Positions 54,114-60,636 of a stretch of DNA of 60,636 nt are shown here, piece after piece. Under the pieces are notes generated by a model that saw nothing but the letters and a program-made list of their open reading frames with translations, had not been told where the DNA came from and searched no databases. Both the position numbers and the translations under genes were made by a program. The DNA comes from JADJOY01 sp046331705 [NCBI: bacterium]. Its GTDB lineage: Bacteria; JADJOY01. The first letter of the stretch is position 1; each line of letters starts with the position of its first letter. The stretch covers positions 37,317-97,952 of the forward strand of contig JAXLQJ010000027.1 in NCBI GenBank assembly GCA_046331705.1, in the 5' to 3' direction.

Positions 54114-54962
54114 ATGCGCACACACATCCCCGAGAGCGGTTGGACCCCGGTGCGGGCGAACGGGCTCGACTTCGCGTGCTTCGCCGAGGGCGAAGGTCCG
54201 CTGGTGCTGTTGCTGCACGGCTTTCCCGATACCGCGCACACGTGGGATTGGATCCGGCCGCGGATCGCCGCCGCGGGCTTTCGCGCGGTGTCGCCCTTTC
54301 TGCGCGGCTACGCGCCCACCCAGATCCCCGCCGGCGACGCGTTCGACCTGCTCACGTTGGGGCGCGACGTGGCGGCGCTCGTCGAGGTGCTGGGCGGCGG
54401 CAAGCCCGCGGTGGTCGTCGGTCACGATTGGGGCGCCGCGGCGGCGTACGCGGCGACTTCGCTCCGCCCGGAGCTGGTGGCGAAGCTGGTCACGATCGCC
54501 ATCCCCCATCCGGCGACGCTCGCGCCGCGCCTCGCGACGCTCTGGGGCGCGCGTCACTTTCTCGGCTTCCGGCTTCCCGGCGCGCTCGCGCGATTCGTGG
54601 CCGACGATTTCGCGATGGTGGATCGCCTCTATCGGCGCTGGTCGCCGACCTGGGATGTCCCACGCGCTGAGCTCGAGCCGGCCAAGAACGCGTTCGCCGC
54701 GCCGGGCTGCGCCAACGCCGCGATCGGCTACTACCGGTGCGCCTCGCTGGTGCCGCCAGCCGAGCTGCGCTCACGCGTGCACGCGCCGGCGCTCTGCTTC
54801 GGCGGGCTCGACGACGGCGTTCTCGAGGAACGGGACTTTCGCGCGGGCGCGCGGGCGTTCACGAGCAGCTACGACCTGGTGATGACGCCGGGAGGGCACT
54901 TCCTGCATCGCGAGTCGCCGGAGGCGTTCGCCGGGCCGCTGCTCGATTTCCTCGCCTCCTGA
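54114..54962 (+). CDS. Epoxide hydrolase/dehalogenase-like alpha/beta hydrolase
   Basis: A 282-residue hydrolase. The oxyanion motif HGFPD is at residues 35-39 and the nucleophile is Asp105 in VVGHDWGAA, the Asp-type elbow of epoxide hydrolases and haloalkane dehalogenases. The catalytic His is near residue 263 ([10 protein letters not shown]) and the acid probably Asp near 237 (GGLDDGV). A cap domain lies between. Cytosolic; the substrate is not determined, with epoxide hydrolase the most likely. It converges on the methyltransferase gene with a 7-base gap. Confidence 0.85.
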   Translation: MRTHIPESGWTPVRANGLDFACFAEGEGPLVLLLHGFPDTAHTWDWIRPRIAAAGFRAVSPFLRGYAPTQIPAGDAFDLLTLGRDVAALVEVLGGGKPAVVVGHDWGAAAAYAATSLRPELVAKLVTIAIPHPATLAPRLATLWGARHFLGFRLPGALARFVADDFAMVDRLYRRWSPTWDVPRAELEPAKNAFAAPGCANAAIGYYRCASLVPPAELRSRVHAPALCFGGLDDGVLEERDFRAGARAFTSSYDLVMTPGGHFLHRESPEAFAGPLLDFLAS

Positions 54963-54969
54963 GCGGGGC

Positions 54970-55611
54970 TCACTCGCGCCGCCAGGCCGACGCGAACCAC
55001 GGCTGCTCCGCGCGCGGGCGTCCGGCGGGACGGTAGTAGCTCTCGAGCTCGACGAAGCCAGCGCTCGCGCAGTGACGGCGCCACGTGGCTTCGCTGAGGT
55101 AGGAGCCGTAGCGGCGATCCTGGAAGCCTTCCCGATCGTCGCCACGGGGGTTGGACGCGAAGAGCACGCCCGCGGGCTTCAGGCAGCGGTGGAGCTCGCC
55201 GAGCACCCGCGGCAGCTCTTGCGCGGGAACGTGGAAGAGCGAGGCGTTCGCGAACACCCCGTCGAAACGCTGCGACCCCAGGTCGAGCGCCAGGAAATCC
55301 TGGTGCAGCACCTCGCAGCCCGAGTGGAGGCGCGCCATCTCCACGAACGCGCGCGAGCCGTCGAGGCCGACGGCGAGGTGACCGCGCTTGCCGAGCGCGA
55401 TCAGGTCGCGCCCCGGGCCGCAGCCGAGGTCGAGGAGCACGAACGGCGGCGAGCCCACCAGGTGGCGCAGCAGCGTCTCGATGTTCTGGTCGACGTCGTG
55501 GTCGCGCGTTCCCTCCCAGAACGCGCGTGCGTTGTCTTCGTAGTGCCCGAGCGTGGACTGCGTGATCCGCTCGAGCGCGGCGGCATCGAGCACGGGGGCG
55601 GGTCGTCGCAT
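54970..55611 (-). CDS. Class I SAM-dependent methyltransferase
   Basis: A 213-residue methyltransferase. Motif I VLLDLGCGPGRD is near residue 70, followed by GLDGSRAFVEMA (motif post I), HQDFLALDL near residue 115, and FDGVFANASLFHVP (motif III) near 125. The N-terminal helix has a HYEDNARAFWEGTRDHDV segment typical of the methyltransferase type 11/12 group. It transfers a methyl group from S-adenosylmethionine to an unknown small molecule or protein. It starts 37 bases before the end of the aldo/keto reductase gene on the same strand, so the two may be transcribed together. Confidence 0.88.
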   Translation of the reverse strand: MRRPAPVLDAAALERITQSTLGHYEDNARAFWEGTRDHDVDQNIETLLRHLVGSPPFVLLDLGCGPGRDLIALGKRGHLAVGLDGSRAFVEMARLHSGCEVLHQDFLALDLGSQRFDGVFANASLFHVPAQELPRVLGELHRCLKPAGVLFASNPRGDDREGFQDRRYGSYLSEATWRRHCASAGFVELESYYRPAGRPRAEQPWFASAWRRE

Positions 55612-55648
55612 GGAGGGGCGTCGCTCGGAGGCGTTCTCGGTGGGTCGC

Positions 55649-56485
55649 TCAGCCGGTGCCGAGCGGCGCGCCCATCGCGGGACGCGGAAAGGCCCTCTCC
55701 AGCTCGGCGGCGTCGGCGTTCGTCAGGGCGAAGTCGAGCGCTGCGGCGTTCTCGCGCACGTGGCTCTCGCTCTCCGCCTTGGGAATGGTGAAGGCGGCGG
55801 GGTGGCGGGTGAGGAAGTTGAGCGCCACCTGGCGCGGCGTCTTGCCGTGGCGAGCGGCGATCCGCTCGAGGGTTCGGCGCGCGGGCTCGCCACCGGGCGG
55901 GAAATCGCCGCTGCCGAAGGGCGAGTAGCCGACCATCGCCACCCGCGCCTCGGCGCAGCGCGGCAGCAGCTCGTTCTCGATCCCGCGATCGCCGAGGTGA
56001 TGCAGGACCTGGTTGCACACGATGGGATGGCGCGTCGCCAGCCGGCGGGCCTCGTCGAGCTCGTGCGGCTCGAAGTTCGACACGCCGATGAAGCGCGTCT
56101 TGCCCTGGTCGACCAGCGCTTCGAGGGCGCCGATGGCCTCGGGCAGCGAGACCTCCTCGGTGAGCCAGTGCAGCAGGTACACGTCCAGGCGATCGGTGCC
56201 GAGGCGCGCGAGGCTCTGCTCGCAGGCCCGCACGATTCCACGGCGCGACGCGTGCTCGGGGAGCACCTTGGACACCAGGAAGAGCCGATCGCGATGATCG
56301 CGCACGATCGGCGCCAGAATCGCCTCGGCGCCGGTGTAGAGCTCGGCGGTGTCGATGTGGGTGAGGCCGAGGGCGATGCCCGCGCGAATCGCGCGCTCGG
56401 CAGCGCGCGCGTCCCGGAGCTTCCAGGTGCCCTGGCCGATCACCGGCACCTCGAGGCCGGTGCTTCCGAACGGTCGACGGATCAT
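55649..56485 (-). CDS. Aldo/keto reductase
   Basis: A 278-residue AKR, of the short YdbC/2,5-diketo-gluconate reductase-like size. The catalytic tetrad is complete: Asp45, Tyr50 (HIDTAELYTG), Lys73 (LVSKVLP) and His106 (YLLHWL). The RFIGVSNFEPHEL segment near residue 135 and the C-terminal IPKAESESHVRENAAAL cofactor loop are typical. It reduces aldehydes or ketones with NADPH in the cytoplasm. Start ATG at 56485; an earlier frame adds ten poor residues. It lies four bases after the exporter gene stop, so the two are co-transcribed. Confidence 0.93.
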   Translation of the reverse strand: MIRRPFGSTGLEVPVIGQGTWKLRDARAAERAIRAGIALGLTHIDTAELYTGAEAILAPIVRDHRDRLFLVSKVLPEHASRRGIVRACEQSLARLGTDRLDVYLLHWLTEEVSLPEAIGALEALVDQGKTRFIGVSNFEPHELDEARRLATRHPIVCNQVLHHLGDRGIENELLPRCAEARVAMVGYSPFGSGDFPPGGEPARRTLERIAARHGKTPRQVALNFLTRHPAAFTIPKAESESHVRENAAALDFALTNADAAELERAFPRPAMGAPLGTG

Positions 56486-56489
56486 CGCT

Positions 56490-57446
56490 TCACCCCCTGC
56501 GTCCGAGCGCCACACCCGCGAGGATCATCCCCGCTCCCGCCACCGCCCGCGCCTCGACGTGCTCGCCGAAGAACGCGACCCCGAGCACCATCGAGAGCAG
56601 CGGCACGAGGTATTGGTAGAGCATCGTGCGGGTCGATCCGATCCTCGCGATGCCCACGGTCCACACCACCCAGCCGTAGAGGGCACCCAGGTACGCGATG
56701 TAGAGGATCCCGCCGATCCCGCTCGGCGTGAGCCGGCTCAGCCCGCCGCCGGCCAGGTCGCGCCACACCGCGTTGCCGAACAGGATCACCGTCCAGACCA
56801 GCCCGAAGCTCATCGTCAGCGCCGTGAGCTCGATGGCGCTGCGCCTGCCGAGCACGGGCGCGGACGCGGCCGCGTAGATCGCCCAGCTCGTGGCGCTCGC
56901 CAGGATGAGCGCGTCGCCGAGCAGCCCGGGATCGGCGTCGCTGCGCGTCGCTCCCGGCGCGACGGTGGATCGCGAGACCACCAGCGCCACGCCGAGAAAC
57001 GCGATCGCCATGCCCCACCACACCCGCTTGCCGGTGCGCTCGATCCCCGCCGATTGGGCGAGCAGGCTCGCGAGCGCCGGGCTGGTCGCGAAGAGCAGCG
57101 CCCCGTGGATCGAGCTGGTGTGCTGCATCCCCCACACGAACAGGAACTGATTGCACGGGATGGCGGCGAAGGCGAGACCCGCGAGGATCACGAAGTCGCG
57201 GCGCGACATCGCGAAGATCTCGCCGATCGAGCGCCGCCCGAGCTTGGCCGCGAGCGGCACCAGCACCGGAACCACCAGCGCCATGCGCAGCACGATGAGG
57301 GTGCGGGGATCGAGACGGGCGCCGTCCGCGAGCCGGCCGGCGAGCTGGGCGGCGCGGAAGTTGACCGCCCAGGTCACCACCACCGTGAGCAGCCAGAGGT
57401 CGATCCAGCCGAGCGTCGTCGGAGGAGGTGTGCGTGCGTCGTCCAT
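56490..57446 (-). CDS. EamA/DMT family transporter
   Basis: A 318-residue inner-membrane protein with ten predicted membrane segments in two EamA repeats, residues about 15-150 and 165-310. The first repeat ends in a GALLFATSPALASLLAQ helix and the second in MLYQYLVPLLSMVLGVAFFGE, the typical EamA repeat endings. DMT-family proteins export metabolites, amino acids or drugs, or exchange nucleotide sugars; the substrate is unknown. It is four bases upstream of the aldo/keto reductase gene on the same strand. Confidence 0.88.
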   Translation of the reverse strand: MDDARTPPPTTLGWIDLWLLTVVVTWAVNFRAAQLAGRLADGARLDPRTLIVLRMALVVPVLVPLAAKLGRRSIGEIFAMSRRDFVILAGLAFAAIPCNQFLFVWGMQHTSSIHGALLFATSPALASLLAQSAGIERTGKRVWWGMAIAFLGVALVVSRSTVAPGATRSDADPGLLGDALILASATSWAIYAAASAPVLGRRSAIELTALTMSFGLVWTVILFGNAVWRDLAGGGLSRLTPSGIGGILYIAYLGALYGWVVWTVGIARIGSTRTMLYQYLVPLLSMVLGVAFFGEHVEARAVAGAGMILAGVALGRRG

Positions 57447-57543
57447 CGCGAGAGCTCGGAGCCGAGCGAGACGGACGAGCGTATCAGGGGCGTCGCGCGA
57501 TCGCCGGCGCGCGGGCGCGGTGGAGCGAGCGGGGGGCGCGCGC

Positions 57544-58701
57544 TCAGAGATTCACGGTGGCGATCGGCTCGCGCTCGTGCGGCATGGCGAAGAAGAAGCC
57601 CTGCATCAGGTCGCAGCCCAGGTCGCGCGCGGCCACCATCTCCTGCACCGATTCGACCCCCTCGAGGACCATCGTCGCCCCCAGCTCGCCGCACAGCGCC
57701 GCCAGCGACTGGATCACCTTGGCCTTGGTGGCGCTCTGGTGAAGGCCGCTCACGATGCTGCGATCGACCTTGAGCACGTCCGGCACGAAGCGGGTGACGG
57801 TGCCGAGACCCGCGTAGCCGGCGCCCACGTCGTCGAGCGCCAGCCGGTATCCCAGCGCGCGGAGCGCGGCCACGCGCCGCTCCAGGTCCTCGAATCGCTC
57901 GATGGAAGCGTGCTCGGTGATCTCGAGGACCACGCGTGTCGCCACCTGCGAGAGCGGCGAGCGCGTGTCGACGAGCTCGTCGTCGGCGAGATCGCTGGGA
58001 TGCAGGTTGACCGCGAGGTACGTCCCGTGCGGCAGCTTGGGCGCGTAGCTCTGCGCGGTGGCGCGCACGGCGCGCCCGAAGGTGTGCACCTGGCCGAGGG
58101 TCTCGGCGGCGCGCACCAGCGCGTCCGGCCGCTCGAGCGTGGGCTGGTCGCTGCGAACCAGGGCTTCCCAGCCGACGATGCGCCGCTCGAGCGTGCTCAC
58201 GATGGGCTGGAACGCGAACCACAGCCGTTCGAGCGCGCGCTCGAAGACGGCGCGCTCGGCCGGGTTCGGCCGTCCGCTCTGCGCCGCGGCGCGCGCCTCG
58301 GCGAGGAAGCTCTCGTCGACCTCGTCGGTGAGATCGAGGCGCATCACGACCCGGCCGACCTGGAGCTTGTCGCCCGGGTAGAGACAGGCGCACTCCACCG
58401 GCGTGCCGTTCACGAAGGTGCCGTTGCGGCTGCGGAGATCGACCACGCGGACGATCCGGGTCCGCTCGTCCAGGCCCTCCGCGGAGATCGTCGCGTGGGA
58501 GCGCGACACGGTTTCGTCGTCGATGAGGATGTCGGCCAGCTCGCCGCGGCCGATCACGTAGGCGCGACGGTCGACGGGGATGCGGAAACGCTCGCGGGCG
58601 CGCGGCCCGTCGAGCACCACGAGGCTCAGGACGCTGGCGAGCGGACTCGCTCGTGGGATCACGATGCGCTGGGTGGGCTCGGAGCATGCGACGGGGTTCA
58701 T
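57544..58701 (-). CDS. FHA-EAL protein, cyclic-di-GMP phosphodiesterase
   Basis: A 385-residue protein. The FHA domain (about 25-125) has GRG at 51-53, the SRSH turn near 66-69 and SRNGTFVNG at 91-99, all phosphothreonine-binding residues. The EAL domain (about 160-385) has Glu179-Ala-Leu, the Asn in VNLHPSDL, the Glu in LEITEH, the metal pair DD in ALDDVGAGYAGL, Lys in LKVDRS and Glu in EGVESVQE, so it is probably active against cyclic di-GMP. The ATG at 58701 has a strong AAGGAG site; an ATG at 58857 overlaps the glycosidase stop and would add 52 Pro/Ser/Thr-rich residues. Phosphorylated partners may direct it. Confidence 0.88.
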   Translation of the reverse strand: MNPVACSEPTQRIVIPRASPLASVLSLVVLDGPRARERFRIPVDRRAYVIGRGELADILIDDETVSRSHATISAEGLDERTRIVRVVDLRSRNGTFVNGTPVECACLYPGDKLQVGRVVMRLDLTDEVDESFLAEARAAAQSGRPNPAERAVFERALERLWFAFQPIVSTLERRIVGWEALVRSDQPTLERPDALVRAAETLGQVHTFGRAVRATAQSYAPKLPHGTYLAVNLHPSDLADDELVDTRSPLSQVATRVVLEITEHASIERFEDLERRVAALRALGYRLALDDVGAGYAGLGTVTRFVPDVLKVDRSIVSGLHQSATKAKVIQSLAALCGELGATMVLEGVESVQEMVAARDLGCDLMQGFFFAMPHEREPIATVNL

Positions 58702-58853
58702 GCGCTCTCCTTCGAGGTGTCGCGGCACCGGTCGGCTGCCGATGGCGGCGGTCTCGACGATGGGCGTGGACACGGGGACGGTCTCGCTGAGTGTGGGCAG
58801 CGTGGGCTCGCTCACCGGGCCGCGACGCGTGGCTGGCGGGGCGAGCGGCGCGC

Positions 58854-60593
58854 TCATCGGGTGATCGGATCGCAGTCGTTGTCGCGAGGATCGGCGCCGC
58901 CATCGCTCACTGCCGGGCTCACGGTGGCGGTCGAGTCGTCGCAGTCGAACGGCGCGGGGTAGCCGTCGCCGTCGCGATCGACCACGGCTTGGCCCCATGC
59001 CGCGAGCACCGGTTCCGCGGCGAAAGCGGCCTCGAGCTGGGTGGCGTCGATCCGCCGGCCGAGTGGATCGAACGCGAACGTCGGCGAATCGGGAACGCCC
59101 ATGGCTCGTCCCAGATCGGCGAAGCCCGTGCCGGGCTGGGCGAATCCCACGGCGACGTGCGATTGGCCGTCCTCGCGATCGAGCACGACGAGCGTCCCGT
59201 CGCCACCCACGTGGGAGTCGGACACGCGGTAGCCGTCGTGCAGCATCCGCCCGAAGAGCTGCCAGGTGCGTCGCGCGAGGCGCTCGGCGGTGGTCGACGG
59301 GTAGATGGCGGCGAACCCGGGGATGCCCAGCAGCGGCGCGTACGAGACGTGCTCGACGCCCAAGCTCAGCGCCACGACGAGCTTCTTCGCGAGCCAGCTC
59401 GCCTGGTCGCTCTCGCTGACCCAGCTCTTGGTGCCGGGCGGTGGTTGGTCCGCGAAGCCGAGCTCGGTGATCCAGATCGGCTTGGAGCCGTTGCTGCGCG
59501 TGCGATGGAACTCGATCACGCTCGCGAGCGACGCCCAGTCGTCGTAATGGTGGATCCCGATCACGTCGTAGAAGTCGGGCGCCGAACCCGCGAAGAGCGA
59601 GTCGATGAGGTCGCGCGCGCGCCGGCTCTCGCGGTCCTGCTCGATCTGCTTGAAGAGCTGCGCGTCGGGGACGTTGGCCGCGAACACCCGCTGCATCGGG
59701 TAGCTGGTACGGAAGTACGCCGTCGCCCATGCGCGCACCTCGGCGTCGTAGCGATTGCCGTGGGCGCGCGCCTGATCGTGCGCCAGTCGAAAGCCGAGCT
59801 GGTGGCTCGTGAGCGCGCCGCCGATCACCGTGGCGGATGGGTTGGCGGCCTTCACCGCGCGGTAGAAGCTCGGGAGCGTGCCGACGCGCGCGTCGCCGCC
59901 GACGCCGCCGAAGTAGTCGGAGGCGGTCCCGTACCAGAAGGACTTCACGTCCGGCTCCTCGACGCACGACCACACCGCCACGCGCGGCAGCCGCTTGGCG
60001 GGGCTCTGGGGGTCGGGTGTGGTGCCGTCGTAGCGTCGCGCCAGAGCGAGCACGAAGTCGTACCAAGGGGAGGTGTTGCCCGGCTCGTCGCGGGTCAGCA
60101 CGCGCGGCGGATACGAGTAGGTGCCGATCGGGTACTTGGGGCCGAGGAACTCGCCGTTCTTGGTGTCGTAGGTCGTCGAGTCGACGGGCCAGCTCGCCTC
60201 GGGACCGGCGAAAGGCGCGATCGGGCCGCCGCCGGGTCGTAGCCGAATGACGATGCGCTCGATTCCGGCGGCGTCGGCGCTGCGAACCTGCTGATCGAGG
60301 GACCGCAGCGCGGTCGCGTCGAAGTCGCGCCCGTTCGGCTCGAGCACCGCCCACGTCACCGCGTTGCCGACGATCTGGAAGGTGTCGGCGCCTGTCGAGG
60401 TGAGCAGCTCGAAGCGATTGGTGGAGAGGGTCACGCCGCCGAAAGTGATGTGCGGGAATGCGTGCGCTGCCGGTGCGCTGCCGCCGACGAGCAGGAGCAG
60501 CAACGCGGCGGTCGCGAGGCCGATGGCGCGCCCGGTCTCGGGCCGCGCGCGAAGCGCGAGACGCTTGGTGACGATTGCGAGGGTATCGGGCAT
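58854..60593 (-). CDS. Secreted glycosidase-like TIM-barrel protein with metal-binding tail
   Basis: A 579-residue exported protein. A basic N-terminus and hydrophobic core (residues about 22-42) form the signal peptide, cleaved near AHA46. The central region (about 60-480) looks like a GH39/GH5-clan TIM barrel: VAVWSCVEEPDVK near 205 with the Glu of the acid/base position, and PIWITELGF near 375 with the Glu of the nucleophile position. The C-terminus carries DRDGDGYPAPFDCDD and DNDCD, a putative metal-binding repeat with conserved Cys and Asp. Its stop overlaps a possible FHA-EAL start (ATGA). The polysaccharide substrate is unknown. Confidence 0.7.
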   Translation of the reverse strand: MPDTLAIVTKRLALRARPETGRAIGLATAALLLLLVGGSAPAAHAFPHITFGGVTLSTNRFELLTSTGADTFQIVGNAVTWAVLEPNGRDFDATALRSLDQQVRSADAAGIERIVIRLRPGGGPIAPFAGPEASWPVDSTTYDTKNGEFLGPKYPIGTYSYPPRVLTRDEPGNTSPWYDFVLALARRYDGTTPDPQSPAKRLPRVAVWSCVEEPDVKSFWYGTASDYFGGVGGDARVGTLPSFYRAVKAANPSATVIGGALTSHQLGFRLAHDQARAHGNRYDAEVRAWATAYFRTSYPMQRVFAANVPDAQLFKQIEQDRESRRARDLIDSLFAGSAPDFYDVIGIHHYDDWASLASVIEFHRTRSNGSKPIWITELGFADQPPPGTKSWVSESDQASWLAKKLVVALSLGVEHVSYAPLLGIPGFAAIYPSTTAERLARRTWQLFGRMLHDGYRVSDSHVGGDGTLVVLDREDGQSHVAVGFAQPGTGFADLGRAMGVPDSPTFAFDPLGRRIDATQLEAAFAAEPVLAAWGQAVVDRDGDGYPAPFDCDDSTATVSPAVSDGGADPRDNDCDPITR

Positions 60594-60636
60594 CGGGCGT
60601 GGTCTCCGGGATGGGCGGCGGGGTTCGTTCCTTGGC

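Overview
The window is about 70% G+C by eye and is densely packed with genes on both strands. No gap between genes exceeds 300 bases, and I see no transposase, integrase, phage gene, CRISPR array or rRNA. The cell is Gram-negative: there is an outer-membrane porin, several signal-peptide lipoproteins, a Tat-exported subunit and a PilT-type ATPase. The mix of secreted beta-propellers, PKD-like and calcium- or metal-binding repeats, a sigma-54 activator, an arginine succinyltransferase pathway and a DUF2333 protein fits the former Deltaproteobacteria (Myxococcota or Binatota-like lineages). That assignment is inference; no marker gene settles it.

Layout. 1-3.7 kb: the end of a DUF4129 / DUF4350 / MoxR / DUF58 operon, closed by a hairpin. 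Its usual partners (RDD and SpoIIM-like membrane proteins) sit apart at 11.6-13.4 kb. 3.8-9.5 kb: acetyl-CoA acetyltransferase, a GT-C glycosyltransferase, and a secreted esterase coupled to a lipoprotein. 9.5-14.7 kb: a CPA2 antiporter, the SpoIIM/RDD pair, a DUF2333 protein and tRNA-Thr(CGT). 14.8-22.1 kb: secreted or membrane proteins, including a large lipase-like lipoprotein, two propeller-like proteins and a cluster of small zinc-ribbon/membrane proteins (CD225-like, DUF2752, pilin-helix-like). 22.3-23.6 kb: a ceramidase-like hydrolase.

23.6-33.5 kb is the most coherent block, a sulfate-acquisition island. A sigma-54 activator with a GAF-like domain is divergent from a small YezD protein, an OprP-type porin, a sulfate-binding protein and CysT-CysW-CysA, followed by a DASS-family permease with two RCK_C domains. 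A GG-N10-GC promoter matching the sigma-54 pattern lies just upstream of yezD. A long hairpin separates the binding-protein gene from the permease genes. Together these parts would carry sulfate across the outer and then the inner membrane under enhancer-dependent control.

33.6-40.8 kb: a B12-binding radical SAM protein, tRNA-Gly(GCC), tRNA-Cys(GCA), and an operon for arginine catabolism by the succinyltransferase (AST) route: an M20 hydrolase, AstA, AstD and AstB. AstC and the usual AstE are absent from the window, so the M20 enzyme may do the AstE step. 40.9-43.5 kb: a family B DNA polymerase (Pol II). 43.4-57.4 kb: two alpha/beta hydrolases, tandem PQQ-like propellers, two aldo/keto reductases, an NAD-type isocitrate dehydrogenase, a GMC oxidoreductase with its Tat lipoprotein partner, a PilT-like ATPase, a peroxiredoxin, a methyltransferase and an EamA exporter. 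57.5-60.6 kb: a secreted glycosidase-like protein followed by an FHA-EAL cyclic-di-GMP phosphodiesterase.

Many long antisense open frames exist because of the G+C bias and were discarded.
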